Assembly (NCBI GenBank): GCA_027532555.1 | Contig: JAPZTJ010000021.1 | Location: forward strand, 62,001-126,000 | Reading direction: 5' to 3' | Length of the DNA: 64,000 nucleotides | Source: Aquidulcibacter sp. | Lineage (GTDB): Bacteria; Pseudomonadota; Alphaproteobacteria; Caulobacterales; Aquidulcibacteraceae | Shown: one piece after another, positions 1-7,419 of the stretch | Layout of the letters: every line of letters begins with the position of its first letter | How positions within the stretch are numbered: the first letter of the stretch is position 1 | The notes under the pieces: model-generated | Databases searched by the model: none | Told to the model about the DNA's origin: nothing | The model's input: the letters and a program-made list of their open reading frames with translations, nothing else | Translations under genes and position numbers: made by a program

Positions 1-1012
1 TCCTTAGTTCGCCCAACAAGGCTTTCCCAACACTGCCTTTTTTGCGCAGCCAATCCTGTGGGCCGATGGTGCAAAAGCCATTACCCTCGGTGCCCGCATA
101 ATATTCGTGGATGATAGGCCCCCACCAACTCATCATCTGTTCTTTAATGGCAACCGGGCAGGGGGCTGCGGCGTGTACGGCCATCTTGAGCGAAGAAAGA
201 TCATAAGATTTGCGAATGCCATCCTCGAGTTTCAGCATCCGGACAAACATCGTCGGCACCAATTGGCTGTCAGTGATGCGATGGCGCTCGACCGTGGCCA
301 AATAGGTCTCGGGTTCAAACTTTTCCATCACCACAACCGTGCCGCCAATCTTATGAACGCACATGCACCAACGCAGAGGTGCTGCATGATAGAGCGGCGC
401 TGGCGACAGGTACTGGCTGTCTGCGGAAATCCCAAAAACCGCTTGCGCCATCATTTGTAGCGCATTGGGGGTGTCGATCGGTGCACCCGTAAGCGGTATC
501 TTGATGCCCTTTGGCCGACCCGTTGTGCCGGACGAATAGAGCATGTCTGCCCCAGCACTTTCATCGGCAATCGGACTCACTGGCTGAGTATCGCGCGCTT
601 CAGAGTAGGCTTTATGCCCGAGTGGATCGCCGCCCACTACGAGCACAGGAATACGCACGCCAGCATGGGTCAAAGCTTCTTCCGCCAAAGCCAACAAATT
701 GGCACCTACAAATAAGACTTTGGCGTTGGAGTCTGTCACGATATAGGCGATTTCATCGACCTGAAGTTTTGTCGACAGGCAGGTGAAATAAAGGCCCGCA
801 CGCTGGGCACCCCACGCGATTTCAAAATAGTCTGGGCAATTGTCGAGCAGGACCGCAATCGCGTCCCCGGCACCAAGACCGTGGCTTCGTAGCAAATGCG
901 CGACTTGGTTTGAGCGCGAATTGAGCGCGGCATAACTTAAGCTCTGACCAGAGCCTGCCATGATGACGGCGAGCTTATCTGGCGTTTGAGCAGCATGATG
1001 AACTGGATGCAT
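1..1012 (-). CDS. AMP-forming acyl-CoA synthetase, N-terminal part
   Basis: Reading the minus strand from an ATG at 1012 gives 337 residues open to the window edge, so the C-terminal part lies outside. The product starts MHPVHHAAQTPDKLAV. It carries the AMP-binding P-loop YSSGTTGRPKGI around residue 160 and the adenylation motif YYAGTEGNGF near the edge, both diagnostic of the ANL superfamily. Such enzymes activate a carboxylic acid with ATP and load it onto coenzyme A in the cytoplasm. A GGGAG sequence sits about six bases before the ATG. The substrate (fatty, aromatic or carnitine-like acid) cannot be told from this part. It is transcribed divergently from the TonB receptor gene. Confidence 0.88.
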   Translation of the reverse strand, partial: MHPVHHAAQTPDKLAVIMAGSGQSLSYAALNSRSNQVAHLLRSHGLGAGDAIAVLLDNCPDYFEIAWGAQRAGLYFTCLSTKLQVDEIAYIVTDSNAKVLFVGANLLALAEEALTHAGVRIPVLVVGGDPLGHKAYSEARDTQPVSPIADESAGADMLYSSGTTGRPKGIKIPLTGAPIDTPNALQMMAQAVFGISADSQYLSPAPLYHAAPLRWCMCVHKIGGTVVVMEKFEPETYLATVERHRITDSQLVPTMFVRMLKLEDGIRKSYDLSSLKMAVHAAAPCPVAIKEQMMSWWGPIIHEYYAGTEGNGFCTIGPQDWLRKKGSVGKALLGELR

Positions 1013-1253
1013 GGACGTCTCCCAAAGTGCGAGATTCTTTTTGATCTCGGCGCTGGAATAGTCGTGGCACCCTAAGACAAATGATGCAAGTCAGTTCCGC
1101 GTGAACCTGCAATTGTGACCATTGTGCAACATCCGTCCTGTTAAGGCGCGATTTACCCCCCTTGACCCACGATTTTGTGAGGTGTTGACTTGAAACTTGG
1201 AGGATCGAACGTCACATGCCCCTGAGGGTCTTACCCGCTCAAGAGGACAAATC

Positions 1254-3779
1254 ATGGACATTTCAATTCGCGCGATGATTATCGCGATGGGCGCTGCCGC
1301 TTTGGCTGCGCCAGCGTTTGCGCAAGAAGCGCCAGCTACCAAGGAAGCCGAAGTCGTCGTTGTGACCGGTACCCGCGTGGCAGCGCGCTCCGCACTCAGC
1401 ACTGCTGCACCTGTCGACGTCGTATCGGCTGCTCAATTGGCTCAACAAGGTTCGCCAGAATTGAACCAGCAATTGGCGATTGCATTGCCAAGCTTCAACT
1501 TCCCGCGTCCAGCCATCGTGGACGGCACTGACTCGGTTCGTCCAGCAACCCTGCGCGGCTTAGCTCCAGACCAAACCTTGGTCTTGGTGAATGGCAAGCG
1601 TCGTCACACAGCGTCGCTGGTCAACATCAACGGTTCGATCGGTCGTGGCTCTTCTGCAGTTGACATGAACACCATTCCAACCGGCATTTTGGAAACCGTT
1701 GAAGTACTTCGCGATGGCGCATCAGCTCAATATGGTTCTGACGCCATTGCCGGCGTGATCAACTTGCGCCTGAAGCAGCGCCGCGAAGGCGGCAATGTCA
1801 CCGTGTCATATGGCCAGCGCCAAACCACGGTCACAACCGATCCAGCACCCGCTTTGCCAAACGGCACCACGAACTTCACTGGAGCTAACATTGTTGCCAA
1901 TCCAAGCTGGCAAGCAATCAAGTCACGCGATGCAAGCGACGGCGCTACCACCACGGTAAACGCTTGGGTCGGTTTGCCTTTGTTTGACAATGGCTCTTTG
2001 ACCATTGCAGCAGAAATTCAAAACCGCGAGTCGATCAACCGCCAAGGTTATGACACCCGCCGTCTCTATAATTTGCTGCCAAGTGGTGCCCTTGATCCAC
2101 GTGAAGCCACCATCAACCGCTGGAACCAGCAGTATGGTGACGGTGAACTGATCCAAGGCACTTTGTTTGCCAATGCCAGCATCGAATTGACGGACACGAC
2201 ACGCCTATATGGTTGGGCGAGTGTTCAAGGCCGCGACTCCACATCTGCAGCCTTCTTCCGCTGGCCAGCTGACAGCCGCAACGTCGTCGAAATCTATCCA
2301 AACGGCTTCTTACCAAAGATCAACTCGCTCATCACCGATAGCTCGTTTGCTCTGGGCATGGAAACCAAGTGGAATGGCTGGGACGTTGATCTGAGCTTGA
2401 ACCGTGGTTTCAATGAAATGGAATTTGTAATCCGCAATACGCTGAACCGGTCTTTGGGCGTCGCAAGCCCAACCTCGTTCAACGCAGGTGGTTTCAACAA
2501 TACTCAAACCGTCGTCAACGTGTCGGCTGTCAAAGGCTATAATGTTGGCTTGGCGTCTGACTTGAACGTTGCAGTCGGCCTTGAAGCCCGTCGCGATCAC
2601 TATGAGATTTTCGCGGGTGAGGCTGGTTCCTACTTCCAACAGGGCGCTTTTGTGGCTGGCTCGCAAGGCTTTGGTGGCTTTAAACCATCCAACGAAGTCG
2701 GTCGTTCGCGCGATGCGATCGGCGGCTATATCGACCTTGAAGTCAATGTAACCGACGCATTGTTGGTCTCGGGCGCAGTTCGCGTGGAAGACTATACTGA
2801 CTTTGGCAACAATGTCAGCGGCAAGATCTCGGGTCGTTATGACTTCAACGAAACCTTCGCTTTGCGCGGTTCGGTCTCTAACGGCTTCCGTGCACCTAGC
2901 CTGCAACAGCAATTCTTCACCGCCTCTTCCACCAATGTGGTTGCGGGTGTGCCTCTGGAAATCTTGACGGTGCCTTCGACCGACCGGATTGGTCGCGCTT
3001 TGGGCGGCACCGCTTTGAAGCCAGAAGAATCGGTGAACTACTCGCTGGGCGGTGTTCTCCGCCTAGGTGATTTCAACGTTACTTTGGACGCCTACCAAAT
3101 CGAGCTGACTGACCGTATCGTGCTGTCGGAAAACTTGAACCAGCCTGCTGTGGCGGCCTTGCTTGCTGCCAATGGCATCGTCGGCATCAACGCAGTTCGC
3201 TTCTTCCTGAACGGTGTCGACAGCACCACCAAGGGTGCGGATCTGGTTGCTAGCTATCGCTTGCGCACAGACTTTGGTCGTTTTGACTTCACCGGTAGCT
3301 TGAGCGTCAACGAAACCAAGTTGGACAAGACCCCGGTCATCCCAGCTTTGACCGCGATTGGCTTGACCCCAACCCAATTGTTCAACCGCATCAACACATT
3401 GACGCTGACCGAAGGCCAGCCAAAGGAAAAGGCCTCCTTCAATACCAATTGGAGCCTTGGCAAGTTTGGTACGACTTTCAAGGCCACCTATTATGGTGAA
3501 GTGACTGAGCCCGGCACCGACGCCGCGCGCGATATCAGGCTGACCCCAGAGGTCCTGTTCGATATCGAAGGCCGCTATAAGCTGACTGATAAGATCAGCC
3601 TGACCTTGGGCGTTGAAAACGTAACCGACGTCTATCCACGCATGACGCCCGGTACCACGGTCTTGACGCCGTCGACCTTTACCACCTTGAATAACTCTGG
3701 CGCATCGGCCTTCTCGCGTTATTCGCCATTCGGCTTCTCGGGCCGTTATGTGTACGGTCGCGTCGCGCTCGACTTCTAA
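1254..3779 (+). CDS. TonB-dependent outer-membrane receptor
   Basis: An 841-residue protein with a signal peptide (MDISIRAMIIAMGAAALAAP, cleaved near AFAQ), a TonB-box-like stretch EVVVVTGTRV right after it, a plug domain with LRGLAPDQTLVLVNGKRRH and ETVEVLRDGASAQYGSDAIA, and a long beta-barrel ending in the aromatic terminus YGRVALDF. It imports a ligand across the outer membrane using energy from TonB-ExbBD. The ligand is unknown; the plug resembles receptors of the large carbohydrate/peptide-scavenging group rather than a siderophore type I can name. The ATG at 1254 is preferred over an in-frame TTG at 1197 because AGAGGA lies six bases before it and the signal peptide then begins correctly. 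Confidence 0.93.
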   Translation: MDISIRAMIIAMGAAALAAPAFAQEAPATKEAEVVVVTGTRVAARSALSTAAPVDVVSAAQLAQQGSPELNQQLAIALPSFNFPRPAIVDGTDSVRPATLRGLAPDQTLVLVNGKRRHTASLVNINGSIGRGSSAVDMNTIPTGILETVEVLRDGASAQYGSDAIAGVINLRLKQRREGGNVTVSYGQRQTTVTTDPAPALPNGTTNFTGANIVANPSWQAIKSRDASDGATTTVNAWVGLPLFDNGSLTIAAEIQNRESINRQGYDTRRLYNLLPSGALDPREATINRWNQQYGDGELIQGTLFANASIELTDTTRLYGWASVQGRDSTSAAFFRWPADSRNVVEIYPNGFLPKINSLITDSSFALGMETKWNGWDVDLSLNRGFNEMEFVIRNTLNRSLGVASPTSFNAGGFNNTQTVVNVSAVKGYNVGLASDLNVAVGLEARRDHYEIFAGEAGSYFQQGAFVAGSQGFGGFKPSNEVGRSRDAIGGYIDLEVNVTDALLVSGAVRVEDYTDFGNNVSGKISGRYDFNETFALRGSVSNGFRAPSLQQQFFTASSTNVVAGVPLEILTVPSTDRIGRALGGTALKPEESVNYSLGGVLRLGDFNVTLDAYQIELTDRIVLSENLNQPAVAALLAANGIVGINAVRFFLNGVDSTTKGADLVASYRLRTDFGRFDFTGSLSVNETKLDKTPVIPALTAIGLTPTQLFNRINTLTLTEGQPKEKASFNTNWSLGKFGTTFKATYYGEVTEPGTDAARDIRLTPEVLFDIEGRYKLTDKISLTLGVENVTDVYPRMTPGTTVLTPSTFTTLNNSGASAFSRYSPFGFSGRYVYGRVALDF

Positions 3780-3800
3780 TCTCTGCGTAGACAAACCAAA

Positions 3801-3832
3801 AAAAGGCCGCGGTGGCAACACCGCGGCCTTTT
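3801..3832. terminator. Bidirectional rho-independent terminator
   Basis: A 14-bp perfect stem (3801-3814 with 3819-3832, loop GCAA) has an A-run on its left side and a T-run on its right, so it can stop both the TonB receptor transcript and the convergent crystallin-fold gene. It shares the core AAGGCCGCG/CGCGGCCTT with the hairpin at 4698-4727. Confidence 0.9.
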
Positions 3833-3849
3833 CCGTTCTTGGCGCGCCG

Positions 3850-4434
3850 TTAGCGACGGCAGAGAACATCTTCCAGATTGCCGTTGCGATCCTGACCTGA
3901 ATAGACCGCATCGCGTAGACCTTGGTCCCGGCAGAATTGGTTGGCGTCCGGGCGGCCACCAAATTGACCTTGGGTGACAGGACCGGGGAAGAACACCGTT
4001 GCTCGCCCCATAGTTGTTTGCCCCGAATAACGTGGAGGACTGCTGCCAAAACCACCGCCAGGAGGACCAAAACCACTGCCAGGGCGGGGATCTAGGGAGC
4101 TCCCACGACCAACATAACGAATGGACGAAATGCGGCCCTTAAACGATTCCAAATTGGGGATAGAGTCGCTGTATGTCCGACAGCGGCTACCATAATTGGG
4201 GTCCAGACAGACCTGCCAATCCCCGCGTGCCACCAGACTGCCTGCGGCTTCGTCGAAATTGAGCTGGCGCAGATCTGGCACGTCGCTGGTGATGGTTACG
4301 GCCTGTCCACGGAAGTCAGTCCCGGTGTATAAGGTGATGGAAGGCCGGCCGCGGTCAAAACGTTGAGCTTCAGCAGCCGGGGCGCTGGCCAGAGTGGCAA
4401 GACCAGTTAGGGCAAGTAACAGAGCTTTCTTCAT
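3850..4434 (-). CDS. Secreted beta/gamma-crystallin-fold protein (copy A)
   Basis: A 194-residue exported protein. The signal peptide MKKALLLALTGLATLASAPA ends at AEA-Q. It is followed by a beta/gamma-crystallin-like domain (SITLYTGTDFRGQAVTI ... YVG, about residues 33-110), a Gly/Pro-rich linker, and a C-terminal segment with two Cys (QFCRDQGL ... EDVLCRR). Four Cys in the mature protein suggest disulphides. Family knowledge: such folds occur in secreted calcium-binding proteins and in peptidase-inhibitor I36-like proteins; the actual role here is unknown. The ATG at 4434 is chosen because GGAGA precedes it and the signal peptide starts there; an upstream in-frame start at 4542 would bury the signal. 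A paralogue lies directly upstream at 4751-5317. Confidence 0.82.
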   Translation of the reverse strand: MKKALLLALTGLATLASAPAAEAQRFDRGRPSITLYTGTDFRGQAVTITSDVPDLRQLNFDEAAGSLVARGDWQVCLDPNYGSRCRTYSDSIPNLESFKGRISSIRYVGRGSSLDPRPGSGFGPPGGGFGSSPPRYSGQTTMGRATVFFPGPVTQGQFGGRPDANQFCRDQGLRDAVYSGQDRNGNLEDVLCRR

Positions 4435-4697
4435 CTTCAGTCTCCAATCAAAGGCCCCAAGTCCTAGTACGTGGGGGGATGGCCCTGTTTTAATGGGGGC
4501 CATCTGAACGACCTGTGAGGCAGCTATTTCACTTCCGTTCATGTTTGGCTAAACGCACGAGAAGCAAAAATCGGCAGCAATTGGTCGCCTTTGCAAGCCT
4601 AGATTCATCTAGCGCTATGTTTCAAAACTTGGGTGCCGCGCATATCTGATTTCTAAGCGTTCAAAGGCGCTTTTGGATGAAAATGGTAAAAGAGACA
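4435..4697. other. Intergenic region between the two crystallin-fold genes
   Basis: Together with the terminator at 4698-4727 this 316-bp gap has no convincing gene. On the minus strand it carries the promoter and leader of copy A. An 8-bp inverted repeat GATGGCCC/GGGCCATC (4478-4485 with 4497-4504) would form a hairpin in the leader about 45 bases before the start codon. The leader of copy B has a shorter counterpart (GATGG at 5370-5374 with CCATC at 5389-5393), and both leaders share CCATCTGAAC. Confidence 0.6.
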
Positions 4698-4727
4698 AAA
4701 GGCCGCGATGTAAACACCGCGGCCTTT
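4698..4727 (-). terminator. Terminator of crystallin-fold copy B
   Basis: A 10-bp stem AAAGGCCGCG/CGCGGCCTTT (4698-4707 with 4718-4727) follows the stop of copy B on the minus strand, with a run of T on that strand after it. Its core is the same as in the terminator at 3801-3832. Confidence 0.8.
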
Positions 4728-4750
4728 CTGATTGTTTGGCTAAATTTGAT

Positions 4751-5317
4751 CTAGCGACGGCATAACACATCTTCAAGGTAACCGTTCCGATCCTGACCAG
4801 CATAGACCGCCCCGCTCAAGCCTTGTGATCGGCAAAACTGGTTGCCATCCATCCGCGTTAACGCTCCCCCCAAATTGATTGAGCCCGGAAAGTAAACTGT
4901 CGAGCGGCCGGGTGTGGACTGTCCTGAGTATCGGGGTGGATTGCCATAACCACCATTATAGTCTGGTCTAGAGTTGGCTTGGCCATCGCGACCAACATAA
5001 CGGATTGAAGAAATGCGTCCACGAAATGACCGCAGATCGGTGATCGAGCTGTTATAGGTCCGGCAACGCGAACCATAATTGGGATCGAGACAAACCTCCC
5101 ACTCTCCGCGTGCGACAAGGCTGCTGCTAACCTCGTCGAAATTCAGATCGCGCAAGTTCGGGGTATCAGAGGTAATGGTGACTGACTGACCTTTGTAGTC
5201 CAAGCCAGTAAACAAGGTAATTGACGGGCGCCCTTGATTGTAGCCTTGCGCGTCGGCGGGTTGGATGGCCGTTAGACTGGTTATGGCCAGTATGGAGGTG
5301 GCGAAGATTTTATTCAT
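4751..5317 (-). CDS. Secreted beta/gamma-crystallin-fold protein (copy B)
   Basis: A 188-residue paralogue of copy A with the same plan: signal peptide (MNKIFATSILAITSLTAIQP, cleaved near ADAQ), crystallin-like domain starting SITLFTGLDYKGQSVTI, linker around RYSGQSTPGR, and C-terminal block QFCRSQGLSGAVYAGQD ending EDVLCRR. The four Cys are conserved between the copies while the linker differs in length and sequence. GGGAG five to seven bases before the ATG at 5317 fixes the start; the reading frame extends further upstream without a signal-like start. Same orientation as copy A, separated by its own terminator, so each copy is probably transcribed alone. Function is unknown; extracytoplasmic location is inferred from the signal peptide. 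Confidence 0.82.
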   Translation of the reverse strand: MNKIFATSILAITSLTAIQPADAQGYNQGRPSITLFTGLDYKGQSVTITSDTPNLRDLNFDEVSSSLVARGEWEVCLDPNYGSRCRTYNSSITDLRSFRGRISSIRYVGRDGQANSRPDYNGGYGNPPRYSGQSTPGRSTVYFPGSINLGGALTRMDGNQFCRSQGLSGAVYAGQDRNGYLEDVLCRR

Positions 5318-5497
5318 AGAGACGCTCCCATTGTAGGTTCCGCGGTCGAACCATCTGAACCCTAAGTGTGATGGCATGTTGGCTTGAACCATCTTTGCAG
5401 GCCATTTCTCATCAGTATTCATTTCTGCTTTGAAAGTGCAATAGGTTTTTCGGGCACCAAAGCCACGGCGCTCGGCTCTCGCTAAGCGGACTTTGTC

Positions 5498-7306
5498 CTA
5501 GTAGCCCAAGGCCACACCATCCTTGCGGCTCTCGGTGGCAGCTTCATAGGCCCCAGTCTTTAGATCACGCTTAATGGCCTGATAGCCGCCAAAATCGCCA
5601 TCGGCGCCGCTCACAGTCCAGCCCTTTTGACTAAGGCCCGCTCGCGCTGCTTCTGTATGACCTGATTCAAGCGCGACGCGTCCAAGCCCGGGTTTGCAAC
5701 CCCCTTCAGGTTCACAGCCACCCTCATGCCGCCAGCGAGGCGCATCACCTGCCGATTGGGCATCTAGGCCATAATCAATCATATTAATCACAATTTGCGA
5801 TTGGCCTTGCGGCTGCATGGCACCACCCATCACACCAAAGGCCATAAAGGCTTGATTATCCTTGGTTACAAACCCCGGAATAATCGTATGGAAGGGCCGT
5901 TTGCCAGGGGCGTATACATTGGGCAAGGACGGGTCGAGCGCAAAGGCTTCGCCTCGGTTCTGCAACATAAAGCCCAAGCCATCTGCGACAAGGCCAGAAC
6001 CCATGCCACGGTAATTGGATTGGATCAGGGCGACCATCATGCCGCTGGAGTCAGAGGTGACAAGGAAAGTTGTATCGCCTTTTTCAAATTGGCTGGGATC
6101 ACCTGCGGCTACCTCGACTTTGGCTTTGCTTGGGTCAATCAGGGCAGCGCGGCTTTTTAGATAAGCCGGGCTGATCAGGCCTGCTGTAGGCACTTTGGCA
6201 AATGCGGGGTCGGCAAGAAATTTTGCCCGATCTTCAAACGCAAGTCGCTTGGCCTCAATCTGCAAATGAAGGCTTTCAGCGGTACCAAATCCAGCCCCTG
6301 CCAAGTCAAACTGCTTCAGGATGCCCAGCATTTGTAAGGTCGTAACACCTTGGCTGTTGGGCGGTAATTGCCAGACGTCATAGCCTCGGTAATTGACGGA
6401 GATCGGCTCAACCCATTCACTTTTATGTGCCGCCAGATCGCTCGCCCGCAAGGGGCCCCCAATGCGGCGCATATAGGCGTCGATCGTCTGGGCGATTGGG
6501 CCTTTATAAAACGCGTCTCGTCCACCCCGCGCGATGAGGTTGAGGGTTTTTGCTAGGTCCGGATTTTTAAACACCTCACCAGCTTTGACGCTGCCATTGG
6601 CGAAGTAGGTTTTGCGGGCGTTCTCAAACTCTTCAACTTCACCCGCCTTGGCGCGCTCATCGAGGCGCTTGAGGTTGTTTGCCATATAATAGGCAATTAC
6701 CGGTGGGACGGGGGTGCCAGCTTCGGCATAGGTAATGGTTGGGGCCAATACTTTGTCCATCGGCAACTTGCCGAACTTTTCATGCATGGAGAACCAAGCA
6801 TCGACAGCACCGGGAACGGTGACGGTCACGCTACCAAATGATGGCCTGCTGCCGGGGACTCTGGTTTTGATCTTGGCTTCGCGCGCGGCACGATCAGCAA
6901 GGCTCATGCCCAAGGGCGCGCGGCCCGAACCATTGATGCCATAAAGCTTTTGCGTCTTGGGGTCCCAGATCAGCGCGAAAAGGTCGCCGCCAATTCCGTT
7001 GCCTGTTGGCTCCAGCAGGCCCAAAGCGGCATTGGCAGCAATCGCGGCATCTACCGCCGTCCCGCCTTGCTTGAGTGTGTCGATGGCGATTTGGGTTGCA
7101 ATTGGGTGGGCGGTGGCCGCTGCACCATTCATCCCATAGGCTGGGCTGCGGGTGGCAAAAGTTGGCCCTGCAATGCGGTCGCCTGGGCGGACAATACCGC
7201 TATTGGGATTTGATTGGGCCTGAACGCTTTGAAGGGGCGCGAGCGCAAGGCTGCTAGCCAAAGCACAAGAGCCGATTTTTTGCCAAAAATGAGTTGAAAT
7301 GCGCAT
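5498..7306 (-). CDS. ggt: Gamma-glutamyltransferase / glutathione hydrolase
   Basis: A 602-residue precursor with an export signal (MRISTHFWQKIGSCALASSL ... VQAQ). The family enzyme cleaves itself just before a threonine that becomes the nucleophile of the small subunit. Here the site reads KGDTTFLVT, with the second Thr (Thr413) as predicted nucleophile. It is followed by LIQSNYRGMGSG, GKRPFHTIIPGF and GGAMQPQGQSQ, all conserved in this subfamily. It hydrolyses gamma-glutamyl bonds of glutathione and similar peptides in the periplasm or transfers the glutamyl group. The gene is divergent from the M16 peptidase gene, with 113 bp between starts, which suggests joint use in peptide breakdown but does not prove it. 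Confidence 0.93.
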   Translation of the reverse strand: MRISTHFWQKIGSCALASSLALAPLQSVQAQSNPNSGIVRPGDRIAGPTFATRSPAYGMNGAAATAHPIATQIAIDTLKQGGTAVDAAIAANAALGLLEPTGNGIGGDLFALIWDPKTQKLYGINGSGRAPLGMSLADRAAREAKIKTRVPGSRPSFGSVTVTVPGAVDAWFSMHEKFGKLPMDKVLAPTITYAEAGTPVPPVIAYYMANNLKRLDERAKAGEVEEFENARKTYFANGSVKAGEVFKNPDLAKTLNLIARGGRDAFYKGPIAQTIDAYMRRIGGPLRASDLAAHKSEWVEPISVNYRGYDVWQLPPNSQGVTTLQMLGILKQFDLAGAGFGTAESLHLQIEAKRLAFEDRAKFLADPAFAKVPTAGLISPAYLKSRAALIDPSKAKVEVAAGDPSQFEKGDTTFLVTSDSSGMMVALIQSNYRGMGSGLVADGLGFMLQNRGEAFALDPSLPNVYAPGKRPFHTIIPGFVTKDNQAFMAFGVMGGAMQPQGQSQIVINMIDYGLDAQSAGDAPRWRHEGGCEPEGGCKPGLGRVALESGHTEAARAGLSQKGWTVSGADGDFGGYQAIKRDLKTGAYEAATESRKDGVALGY

Positions 7307-7419
7307 GCGCCTAGACCCCCTAAGTCGTTGTTGACGGCACTGTAAACAAGATTGTGATCCTCGTCATCTAGCGCGTCTGCCACCTTGGCAAAGGGTTTAA
7401 CCTGTGGTTGGATCGTCCC

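Noticed and set aside
2310..2912. A 200-codon minus-strand open frame inside the TonB receptor
   Set aside because: Shadow frame of the receptor; no ribosome site and low-quality composition.
3063..4076. A 337-codon open frame on the minus strand across the TonB receptor end
   Set aside because: It is the antisense shadow of a clear receptor barrel and crosses the strong terminator at 3801-3832; its sequence has no family-like features.
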